Assembly: GCA_002104895.1 (NCBI GenBank)
Contig: MCFG01000300.1
Location: 37,501-87,359 of the forward strand
Length of the DNA stretch: 49,859 bases
Reading direction: 5' to 3'
Source: Anaeromyces robustus
Taxonomy: Eukaryota; Neocallimastigomycota; Neocallimastigomycetes; Neocallimastigales; Neocallimastigaceae
The first letter of the stretch is position 1; every line of letters begins with the position of its first letter. Shown piece by piece: positions 12,891 to 24,101 of the stretch. The notes under the pieces are model-generated. The model ran no database searches. It saw nothing but the letters and a program-made list of their open reading frames with translations, and was not told where the DNA came from. The translations under genes and the position numbers were made by a program.

Positions 12891-14388
12891 TTAAGCTGTT
12901 GTATTAGGTGTAGCAGCATTTCCTGTTTCTTCTTTTTTATTTTTTTGGGGTATGTCTTTATTGGTTAATATTCTATAATTATTCATAATAGTTTCAGACA
13001 TTGCATTAGATTGTTCTATCATTTTTTCTAAATTATATTTTGCAATTACTTGAAGTCTAACATCATTATATTCAGGACTTGAGAATACAACTGATTTTTC
13101 AATTTCTTTCTTTTCATAATAATCAATAAACATTTTACGAAGTGTACCTTCCTATTAATTATAATTAGTTTATTTTATTATTGTATTACATATTTACATA
13201 TATATATATATATAATATTAAAACAAAAAAGTGTTATCATTGAATATTTTTAAATTATAAAAATTATATAAATTTAAATAAATTAAATAAAATTAAATAA
13301 ATAATATAGTAATATCTATATAAAATGTATATTTACAGTTAATGTAGCAAAAGTACATAATTCAGAAGCTTGTGCACGATTAATCATTGCTACTGTACGA
13401 TTTATAATTTCTTGTGTTAATTCTTCTTCTGTTTTTTCATCACTTCTATCAAATAACCAAACTAAAGCCATAATAATAATAAACATACCATGACGATTAT
13501 ATTTTATTTGTTCAAATAATGATTTCTTTAAAACATTACCATCTTGTGGTGTTAAATACATAAATATTTCAACTAATGAAACAGATGCTACAAGTACAAC
13601 TGACCAAAAACGCCATATATTTTTGCGTGTAGTACTAGTTACAGCACCTTTATACATAATTTAAAAATTATCATATTATTTATTAAATAATAAATATAAT
13701 ATATATATATATATATAAATATAAATATATATATCATTTAGTTTAATTTATATTATATTAATATTATAGTATGTATTATTATATGATATTATATTATATT
13801 ATATTATATTATATTATATAATAGTATATAATAGTATATATTAAAATATTTCTTACCTAGTAATGCTAACATATAAATGTATTTAAGAGAATCACGAGAT
13901 AAATTAAATAAAAGATAGTCACCATCACTTTCACACCAAGTACATTTAGTATAGGCAACTTCTCCATATTTTAAATAAGTAGCACGACGTTCTAAATCTT
14001 TTAATTCCATAAATAAATGTGCGAAATCACGAATTTGTTCTAAATTATCATTAAGTTGATTTGGACGAATATTATCTGGGTCAAATGAAGCAAAGTCTTG
14101 ACCATAAGTATCTACAAGATATTCTCTGTAACGATTTTGAAATAACCAATTTGGTGAAGTAGAAGGAATATTTAAAGTTTTAAATATGGATGGTGGCTGG
14201 AAATAGATAAGACCGATAAATTCATATACTATACCAACAAGAAGAGCAATTGAAGCTATTCTATCTATTTTGGTTTTTGGTCTTTCAATACGATCTTCTG
14301 GTCTTCTGTTTTTGTTACTCAAATAAATATTAAGAAGAAATGGCAAACCTGCCATTAAAAGTGTATTGACAAGGAAATCTGTAAACAT
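12891..14388 (-). CDS. Conserved-looking multi-pass membrane protein of unknown function
   Basis: Minus-strand exons 14388-13857, 13647-13337 and 13151-12891 join in frame, each junction with GTAAG/GTAAAT donors and AG acceptors, giving 367 aa. Hydrophobic segments lie at about 3-23 (LLMAGLPFLLNIYLS), 44-64 (IASIALLVGIVYEFIGLIYF), 167-180, 191-210 (FWSVVLVASVSLVEIFMYLT) and 232-246 (MFIIIMALVWLF). A soluble loop of about 100 residues between the second and third ends in CTWCESDGDYLLFNLSRDS, a CxxC-type pair followed by an acidic stretch. The C-terminal ~100 residues are soluble and helical-looking, ending in a low-complexity TPNTTA tail. I recall similar layouts among uncharacterised fungal membrane proteins but cannot name the family. 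The gene is well supported by splice continuity; the function is not known. Confidence 0.83.
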
Positions 14389-15294
14389 TTTTTTTATATT
14401 TTATTTTATAAATATAATTTTGTTTTTTTTCTTTCTCAAAAATGTATCTTTTTCTAATTCTAGTTTAATGAATTATGGATGTATAAGTTAAATTTGAAAA
14501 TTATTCAAATATTTAATCTTATTTATATTTGTTTTGTTTTAATGAAAATTTTTGTATCCAAAAAGAATAATTGAAGTATTTTTTATTTATTTTATAAATT
14601 TTTATATAATACATGAAATAATAAATTTTAATTATATTTATTAAATATAAAATAAAAAAATTAATTAGAATGTAATTGCCTTTTTTTTTTTTTTTTTTAA
14701 ATAAATTTTACAAATATATTAAAATGGATACACTTACTTTTTATATATATTTTTTATATAATTTTTTTATACTTAATATTTTATATTTTATATTTTATAT
14801 TTTATTATATTTTTTGTTTGCTTACTTTATTTTATTTTATTATTATTTTTTTTTCTTTCTTTTTCTTTTTTCTTTATTTTCTTTATTTTTTTTTTTCTTC
14901 TTCTTATGAATGAATGTATGAATGAGATTTTATTATCAAAATTTCATCTCTATTTATTGAAATTTATTTCCTTAATGATACTTATTTTAAATATCTATTA
15001 TTATTATTGTTATTATTATAATTTTAATAGAAAAGTAAAAAGTAAAAATGTAATTTTTATGAATTAATTTAATCTAATTTTTACTTTCTTCTATTATGTT
15101 TTCTTTATTATTAATATATATTGTATATATATAAATAAAATAAAATAAAAATAAAATAAAAAAACTTTGATGATAAAATAATATAAAATAATACTGATGT
15201 AATTAATTGATTGATTTACCTATTAATATATAAATATTTATTTATTTTTATATAAATTTATTTAATTTTTAATATATTTTTATTTATTTATTTA

Positions 15295-15325
<31 letters not shown>

Positions 15326-16212
15326 AGTTAAAAGCAGCACATTTGACATTAGATTATCAAATTATTAGTATTAATGTACATTTAACGAACAATTCTTCAT
15401 ATTTCTATTTCTAAAAAAATAAGGCTTATTAATAATTTCATAATGATTTAATTAATTTTTATTTAATTAAAATTTATATATATGTGGCAAATGAAAAATT
15501 AATTAAATTATTTATATAATTAATGTAATATTAATTTATTTACTATATACAATATATAATATTCATATTTAATTATATAGTATTATTTAATGAAAAAAAA
15601 AAAAAAAATTAATTTTTTTTTATAGTAAAATTTTTTATAAAAATAAATATAAAGAACTTTTTTACTTTCTTCTTATGTTATATTCATAAAAATAAAATAA
15701 TATTCATAAAATATTATAGAGTAAAATTTAATTATAATAATTTATTATTTTTTTTTTGTAATATATAATACCTCAATAAAAAATGATAAAATAATATTTA
15801 ATTAAATTAATATTTATTTAATATTTATCAATAATATTTTGCTTTTTAAAATAATTACTAAATATATTATTCATTTCAGTTACTTTAGTAATTAATTCAA
15901 ATAATTTGAAATTTTAATAAATTTTTAAGAGTTTAAAAACATTTATAACATTTTTACATTTTATTTCATTTGAAATAATAATACTCAATAATAGCAAAAA
16001 TAATAATAAAATCGTTATTCAAATCGTTATTCATTTATTTATAATATAAAAGAATTGTCTTTAATAATATTGTTTTTCAAATAATAATAAGATATTTATA
16101 TTTTCATTAGTAATAATATATATATATTTTAAAAATTCAAATATTCATTTTATCCTATTTACATTAATTATAATACCAAACAATTTAATTAATAATAAAT
16201 ACATATATAAAC
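14389..16212. other. Divergent intergenic region, with one exon-like segment
   Basis: This lies between the start of the minus-strand membrane-protein gene and the start of the plus-strand MRG gene. It contains T-rich tracts (14680-14900), short TA repeats, and one exon-like segment at 15328-15414 that I list separately. Nothing else looks functional. Confidence 0.65.
15328..15414 (+). other. Possible orphan 3' exon
   Basis: A run of more than 20 T is followed by AG and then an open frame of 28 codons to TAA, starting LKAAHLTLDYQ and ending SSYFYF. Its base composition is less biased than that of its surroundings, and the polypyrimidine-AG junction looks like the splice acceptors of the neighbouring genes. 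I could not find a convincing upstream coding exon; ATGs at 14724 and 14907 lead only to low-complexity frames. It may be a small unrecognised gene, a decayed one, or chance. Confidence 0.25.
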
Positions 16213-18569
16213 ATGACAGCACATACTCGTTTAAGAGCATCAACTCGTCTTGCTTCACAGCAGAATTCCGAAGCAAATGAAGAAAAACCAGCAAAAAGAA
16301 TAAAAACAGAAAGAAGAAGTACAGCTTCGTCAGTTTCTTCAACAAATTCAATTGCTTCAACAACTAATACTCGTAGTCACCGCGATCATCATAGTCATTA
16401 TAATTCAACAAATAATGATACCAATGATGAAAATAATGCCAATTCCACAAATTCTAATAATTCTACAAAAAATGGAAATCAAAAAAAGGGTAACATTACA
16501 AAAAATAATGCTACTACTACACCTGATGCATTAACTTATATGAATGCTGAACGTGTTCTTTGTTATCATGGTTATTTGATTTATGAAGCAAAAGTAAGTT
16601 TAAAATAAAATATATATATAAATAATAATAATAATAATAATAATATAATAAAAATAAATAATAATAATAATATAATAAAATAATAAAAATTAAAATATAT
16701 TAAAATTAATAGATAATAAGTATAAATTTTATAAATTAATTAAAAAATCTAAATTATTTATATAATAATAAAATTATCATATATTACTATATTATAAAAT
16801 AATAATAATAATAACGATAATAATAACAACAATAATGGCAACAACAATAATGATAATGATAATAATAAAAGATTTTAAAAGGTGAAATTTGGGAAAATAA
16901 ATCAATTGCAGAAGAAAATGGACCACATTATTTAGTACATTACAAAGGATGGAAACAAACGTAATAATTATATATAATTTTCATGATAAAAACAAGATTA
17001 ACTTAATACATAATTCAATTAATAATTATATTAATAATTAATACATTTTTAATAAATAAATAATAAAAAAAAAATAGTTGGGATGAATGGGTTCCAGAAG
17101 AAAGAATTCTTAAATATACCGAAGAAAATATTAAAATACAAAATAGTTTGAAAGATGCATATTCACCACATACTCGTAATCATGAAAAGAAAACAAGTAG
17201 TAGTAATGATAGTACAAAAAAGAAAAACCGTGAAAGTTCTAAATCAAATGTAAATATATACATTAAAAATATATTAAAAAAAATTCTTTTTCATATTTCT
17301 TTTTGTATACATATATATAATTAAATTATTATTTATATTACTCTTTTATAAAAGTCTGCAGAACAACCTGTAAGAAAAATAGAAATAAAAGTACCAATAC
17401 CAAATCCACTTAAATTACAATTAGTAGATGATTGGGAAAATATAACAAAAGATAAAAAGGTAATAACATATAATAATATATATATAAATAAATAAATAAA
17501 TAATAAATAATAATAATAAATAGTAATAGTCATAATATATAAATCAATAAATAAATAACAAATAATTATTAATAATTAATATTAATAGTAATAATAAAAA
17601 TAATATTATATTATAATTAATATAACAATAAATATATTTTAATTAATAATGATAATATTAATGTTATTTTTTCTTATGTACATGTACATTATTATAATAT
17701 TTACAATATATAAAAAAAGCTTGTATCATTACCTCGTAGTCCTACAGTAGAAGAAATATTGAATGAATATAAAAGTATAAATATTGAAAATAAAAAAGCA
17801 GAAAATAAGTAAATATTATATACTTTTTTTTATTATATATATATATATTATTATTTTTTTTTATTAACATTTTTATATATATTAATATTTAAACTTAAAA
17901 AAATTTTTTTATATTATAATGTAATAGTAGAGAAAGCGATTTGATAGCAGAATTGCTGGATGGTATACAATTATACTTTGATAAAGCATTAGGAAATATT
18001 CTTTTATATCATTTTGAACGTCAGCAATATATAGATATTGAAAAGGAAAATGAAGATAAAAAAATGTCAGAAATATATGGTGCTGAACATTTATTACGTC
18101 TTTTTGGTAATTTTTAATATTATTATTTGAAGTTGTATTTTTTTTTTTTAATAATTATACTAATTGATATTAATTTTAAAAAAAAAAAAAAAAAATAAAT
18201 ATATAAAATCTTTTTAATCTTTTTAGTTCAATTTCCATTCCTTTTAGAAGAAACAAATTTAGATCAAGATTCATTAACCATAATTCAGCAATATATGAAT
18301 GATTTCTTAAAGTAAGTAATAATTAAAATAATAATAATATATATGTGGTATTTTTTTTTTTCCTATTATAAAAAATTATATATAGAATTATTATAATTAA
18401 TATTATTATTATTATTATCATTATCATTATATATAGATTTTTATCAGATAATCAGAAAAGATTTTTCTTATCTGAATATGAAAGTGCCAATAATTCATAC
18501 ATATCAAAATTTGAAAAAGAATTAGCAAAATTAGAAAAAGAAACAATAAAATCAGAGACAGAAAAATAA
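16213..18569 (+). CDS. EAF3: Eaf3/MRG15-like protein (chromo barrel plus MRG domain)
   Basis: Predicted subunit of NuA4 histone acetyltransferase and Rpd3S-type deacetylase complexes, reading methylated H3K36 in transcribed chromatin. Eight exons: 16213-16593, 16872-16960, 17078-17249, 17355-17459, 17720-17808, 17928-18106, 18227-18311, 18437-18569. All are in frame with GT-AG ends, giving 410 aa. The chromo barrel lies at about 112-180 ([38 protein letters not shown]). The MRG domain runs from about 226 to the C terminus ([47 protein letters not shown]). A basic Ser/Lys linker joins the two. Unusually, about 110 residues of basic then Asn/Ser/Thr-rich sequence precede the chromo barrel, which sits near residue 10 in typical members. 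The exon 6 acceptor is a TAGTAG tandem. Confidence 0.93.
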
Positions 18570-19020
18570 TTTTTTAGTTACACATATTTAAAAAATATCA
18601 TATTTTTATTTAATTTCTTTTTATATTTATTTAAATAATCGTTATATATCCATACCAATAAACATATTATAATTATAATTTAAATATTAAATATATCTGA
18701 AAACTATTTTTAAAAATAAAAATTAATTTATATAATTAATTTTAATTAACTTATTTTCTTTATCTGTTTATAATAAAGCAAATAATATTAATAAATATAT
18801 AAAAAAAAAACTATTAAAAAATACATATATATATATGTTAATTATTGTTAATTATAGATTTTTAAAATTTTTATTTTATATATTGGGTTTAGTCCAGTAC
18901 ATATTAACCTTTTTTTATAATTTATTGTTAATGATGTTACTGCAAAATGATTTTTTACTTAATTTTTCAACATATAAACAGTAATTTTTTTGAATTATGA
19001 TTGGTTGATTTAATTTAAAA

Positions 19021-19052
<32 letters not shown>

Positions 19053-19608
19053 TTAATTATTATATGAAATAAAAACTTTTTTAATTTTTTTGTTTAATAA
19101 TTAACTAATTATATATATTACTTAAACATATTTTATAGAGGTAAATTTTAATGTTCATTTTTTTTTTTTCTTTTCTTATAAAGAATTATATTATTATTTC
19201 CATTCTATTCTTCTATTCATTATTTAAATTTATTTATTATTAAAAATTAGATATTCTATATATTTTTTTAAATAAATTATAATATAATTATTAATAACTT
19301 TTAATTAGAAATTAAAAATTATATTATGAGTAATATAGTATAAATTAAAAAAAAAAAGATTTTATAAATGTTCTTATTAAATTTAAATATAAATATATAT
19401 ATTTTACTAATTTTTTACTATTTTTTTTTATAATACATATAAATATTTAGAATTTATTTAATATTTATCAATTAAACAATACTATCATATATACCATATA
19501 ATATATTACATATATTATTTATTTATTCATATATATATTTTAATTTATCAATTATTTTATTTATTAAGTTATTAATTTATTTATTTCAATTAAAAAATAT
19601 AATTAACC
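18570..19608. other. Intergenic region between the MRG and DEAD-box genes
   Basis: About 1 kb between two plus-strand genes. It should hold the 3' end of the first transcript and the promoter of the second. A run of more than 20 T lies at 19021-19043. The last 200 bp before the helicase ATG are A/T-only with short TATA-like words that cannot be told from background. Confidence 0.7.
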
Positions 19609-20931
19609 ATGGATGATGGATTAATGTTAAATTTATCAACAGAACCCGTACAAAGAAAAAAGGGTATAAATAAAATTGCTTCTGGTTTAAAAGGAAATTG
19701 GAAACAAAGAAGAATAAATGCAAAAAAAAGTATGACAAATAAAAATGAAAATAGTTCCCCATTTAGTTTTAATAAAAATAGAAATAATAATAATAATAAT
19801 AATAATAAGCCAAAAGTAAATAATTTACAAAATAAACCTAATAACAATAATTTCAATTTTAATAAAAATAATAATAAAAATTCATTTAGTGTTGTACCTC
19901 AAAAGAAAAATAAAACTGAAAGTGATTTTGAAATAGATAAAATTATAGAAGAAGTAACTGGAGGAAATAAAGAAAAACAAGGAAAAGGTGTTACAAAAAC
20001 TAATGTAGTATCATCCCTTTTTACATCAAATCCAGAAATTCAATCCTATGGTTCATTTGAAAATAAAAACAGGAAAAAATTTGATTTATTTGAAACTAAT
20101 AATATTGATACAGAAAAAGTTATAAAAACATTTAAAGATACTGGATTAGATCCTCTTCTTTGTTATCACTTAAAACATAAACTTTCATTAGAAAAACCAA
20201 CTAATATTCAAGCCAAATCTATACCTTATTTATTAAATCAAACTAAAAGAGAAAAAGGTTTTGCTATAGATGGAGATGTTATTATTCAAGCTCAAACAGG
20301 TTCAGGTAAAACTTTAACTTTTCTTTTACCAATTATAAGTCGTCTTTTATCTATTGATGATGATCGTATTGATCGTTCTATTGGTACTCTTGCAATTATT
20401 CTTGTTCCAACAAGAGAATTAGCAAAACAAATTCAACAAGTAATGGAAAGTTTAGTACGTCTTTCAGGTTCAATTAAAAATATGGAAGAAGAAGAAGATG
20501 ATGATGATGATATGAATAGTGAAAATGAAAATGATGATATGGAAATTGATACAAAACCATCCCAAGATTCAGATAGACAAATAAAATATAAACATTGGAT
20601 TACACCAGGTATTATAGCAGGTGGTGATAAAAAAAAATCAGAAAAGGCACGTTTACGTAAAGGTGTTAATATTTTAGTTAGTACACCAGGACGTCTTTTA
20701 GATCATTTACAAAATACAAATTCTTTTGATGTTAGTCAACTTCGTTGGTTAGTTTTAGATGAAGCTGATAGATTATTAGAATTAGGTTTTGAAGAAACTA
20801 TTAAAAGTATTATACAATTAATTCAAGAAAAAGCTATTTATGCTTCACGTAGAAATCCAATTATTATTAATAATAAAAATAATAAGAATAAGAATACTAA
20901 TACTAATAACAATAATAATAAAGGTATTATA

Positions 20932-20977
<46 letters not shown>

Positions 20978-22350
20978 GTTTATTTAAAAAGAAGATAATT
21001 AATAAGTTTAATGTAGAAGAAATTATTTCGGTATTACCAAAAAGAATTCAATTTATTTTATGTTCAGCAACTATTGCAGAAGATGTTAAAAAATTAGCAG
21101 AATATAGTTTATCTAATCCAAAATTAATTAAAGATGATTCTAATGAAAAAGGAAAAAATCAAGGTAATAATAATGAAGAAGATGAAGATCAAGGTAATAC
21201 AATGACAGTTTCTGTTCCTACTCAATTAAAACAATCTTATGTTGTTACCCCTGCTAAATTACGTTTAGTAACACTTGTTACAAAATTACAATCTATTATT
21301 GCAAAATCACCAAATAAAAAAGCTAAAGTTATTGTTTTTATGTCTTGTAGTGATACTGTAGAATTTCATTATAGATTATTTGGAGAATATAATGAAAAAG
21401 CTACAGTTTTAGATGATGAAATTAGAGCTGAAGAAAAGAAAAAACAACAACAACAAAAGTATAATAAAGGAGGAAAAAATAATAATAGTAATAATAATAA
21501 TAATAATAATATAAAACAACAACAACAAGATAATTCAAAAGATAATGAATCTTCTAAAAAAGAAAAAACTCAAACTTTTATTATTGGAGAATTATTTAAA
21601 AATACCCCAATTTATAAACTTTATGGTAATCTTCCACAAGCTGAACGTACTCGTATTTTTATGGAATATAGTAAAACAGATAATGGTATATTATTATGTA
21701 CTGATGTGGCAGCTCGTGGTTTAGATCTTCCAGATGTAAATCAAATTATTCAATATGATCCACCATGTGATTTTAAAGATTATATTCATCGTATAGGTCG
21801 TACAGCACGTATTGGTAGACAAGGTAATGCTATATTATTTTTATTACCAAGTGAAATTGAATATTTAGATATTATGAAAGCTCAAGGTTTAGATGTAGAA
21901 GAAATTCGTGTAGAAGATTCAATTAAAGAAGGTCTTCTTCCAAGAGAACAAAAAGATTGGGATTATGTTGCTACAAATATTCAAATGAAATTAGAAAGAT
22001 TTATTCTTTCCAATTCAGATTTACTTTTAACAGCTAAAAAAGCCTTTTCTTCATTTGTTAGAGCTTATGCTACACATTCTTCAACCGAAAAACATATATT
22101 CCATATTAAAAAACTTCATTTAGGTCATTTAGCTAAATGTTTTGCCCTTCGTGAAGCACCTTCAAATATTAAAGATGTTAATAAACCTTCTAATGATAAA
22201 TCTAATGGTAAAGGTGGTAAAAATATGAGTTCTAAAGCTAAAGAAATCATGAAACAAAAACGTAAATTATTAAATGTTAGTGAATTTGATACTAATACAA
22301 GTGTTTATAGTGGTCCAAATACAAGAAAAAAGAGAAAGACTAAAAAATAA
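19609..22350 (+). CDS. DBP7: Dbp7/DDX31-type DEAD-box RNA helicase
   Basis: Predicted nucleolar ATP-dependent RNA helicase in 60S ribosome assembly. Single open frame, 913 aa, no intron. Core motifs in order: Q motif near 198-211 ([13 protein letters not shown]), motif I AQTGSGKT 228-235, Ia [10 protein letters not shown], Ib [15 protein letters not shown] 384-387, III SAT 486-488, [19 protein letters not shown] 698-706, [13 protein letters not shown] 727-737. The C-terminal [18 protein letters not shown] block and the helical segment after it match the DUF4217 region found in Dbp7/Dbp10/Spb4-like helicases. The N terminus is Asn/Lys-rich and basic, and the C-terminal tail is lysine-rich, both suited to nucleolar retention. 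Low-complexity inserts interrupt the core: an acidic E/D stretch after Ia, a poly-Asn insert between II and III, and a Q/N/K-rich insert between IV and V. Confidence 0.95.
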
Positions 22351-22438
22351 AGAAATAAATAAAAAATTGTAATAATAATAAAAACATAAAATAAAAAAAA
22401 AATAATAAAAATAATAATTAAAATAATAATAAAATAGA

Positions 22439-22475
<37 letters not shown>

Positions 22476-22583
22476 TAGTAATAAATAAAATTACATATTG
22501 TTTTTTTTATTATAAGTATTATTATTTATTTATTATTCTTATTATTACATGTGTTAAAAAAAAAAGTGTTTATAATGTTTTGT

Positions 22584-22587
22584 CTAT

Positions 22588-22670
<83 letters not shown>

Positions 22671-22672
22671 TT
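22584..22672. repeat. TTTA microsatellite
   Basis: About 22 uninterrupted TTTA units lie downstream of the DEAD-box gene. Confidence 0.95.
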
Positions 22673-22871
22673 ATCAAAAAAAAAAAATACTTTATATATA
22701 TTTTATAGTTTATTTTAATATTTTTTAAAATATATATTTTGTGTTACAACCTAAGAATTAATTAAATTGTGGATAAAATTTTCATAGTTTAAAAATTTTT
22801 TTTTTTTTTTTCAATTTAAAGTCATTCTTTTAATCATTACATCATTTAATAAAATAATGTGACTTATTTAT

Positions 22872-23054
22872 TTTAATTTTTTGTCATTAAAGATATACAT
22901 ATATATGTTTATATAAAACATTTTTAGAAGTTTAATTTTTTGTCATTAAAGATATACATATATATGTTTATATAAAACATTTTTAGAAGTTTAATTTTTT
23001 GTCATTAAAGATATACATATATATGTTTATATAAAACATTTTTAGAAGTTTAAT
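22872..23054. repeat. 59-bp minisatellite, three tandem copies
   Basis: The unit contains TTTTTTGTCATTAAAGATA, then ATGTTTATATAAAACA, then TTTTTAGAAGTTTAA. The internal GTC falls at 22883, 22942 and 23001, giving a period of exactly 59. By eye the three copies are identical over their full length, which suggests recent amplification. Confidence 0.93.
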
Positions 23055-23984
23055 ACAATTTAAATATAATTTATTAGTATAAAAATATTAATATAGTAAA
23101 ATATAATAAATAATTAATAATGCATATGATATAATAATAATAATAATAATACAGGTTATGAAATGAAATGAAATAAAAAAAAAAAAAAAAAAGATAAAGA
23201 CTAATTTATTTTGTAATAATAATTAATATCAATTTAATATATTAGCGTATTAATGAATAATTAATGTCAAAAAAAAAAAAAAGTAAAAATTAAAAAAGAA
23301 ACAAAAGCATAACATATATATGATAGATTATGTAATTTAGATATATTTATATATATTAATATAGTTTATTTTGTAATACTTTGAATAATATAGCTTAATT
23401 TAAAAAAACAAAAAAAAAATGTAATGATTTTTTATATAATTCATATTAAACTTTTTAAACTTTTTCTATATTTAATCTTTTTTATTCATCATAAATTAAA
23501 AAAATATCCATATGAAAAAGATAAAAAAAAAAATTAATTAAATCGCTGTAGACTTTAGAATATACTATTATTATAGATTTTTATATATAAAAATATGTAT
23601 ATGTATATATTTAAAAAAAATTTATATATAACAAGACAATTTCTTATATGAACTTTCGTTTTTTGAATTCCTCATTTATTTTTTTTTATCTCATTTTTTT
23701 ATATTAATAAAAAAAAAAAAAAAAAGAAAGAATAAATATTTATATATATATATATAAAACAGTAACAATTACGAAAAATGTAGAACAAATTCTAAATTAA
23801 TAATATAAAGACAAAAAAAAAAAAATAAAAATAAAAATAAAAATAAGATATATAAGATATTAAAAATAAATATATAAAAATTAAAATAAAAAGTTTTATA
23901 TTATTATTATTTTTAATTATCATCAAGTGGACCTCTTTAAATAATTGTTTTTATTTTTTTGTACTAATATAACTTATTTTTTTC

Positions 23985-24016
<32 letters not shown>

Positions 24017-24101
24017 TAAATTAATATATTAAAGCATTATTATAAAATATAAATATTAATAATAATAACAATATATATATATATAAAACAAAATAAAAAA
24101 A

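Larger units (their letters stand above)
22351..24101. other. Repeat-bearing intergenic region
   Basis: No gene is seen. It contains an AAT run near 22440-22470, a TTTA array (22584-22672), a perfect 59-bp minisatellite (22872-23054), and A-rich DNA up to the Gag-like gene. No LTR-like direct repeat flanks the Gag-like gene on this side. Confidence 0.75.

Noticed and set aside
14676-14909. 77-codon frame ahead of the exon-like segment
   Set aside because: Phe/Tyr/Leu-only composition from poly(T) DNA; no convincing donor joining it to 15328.
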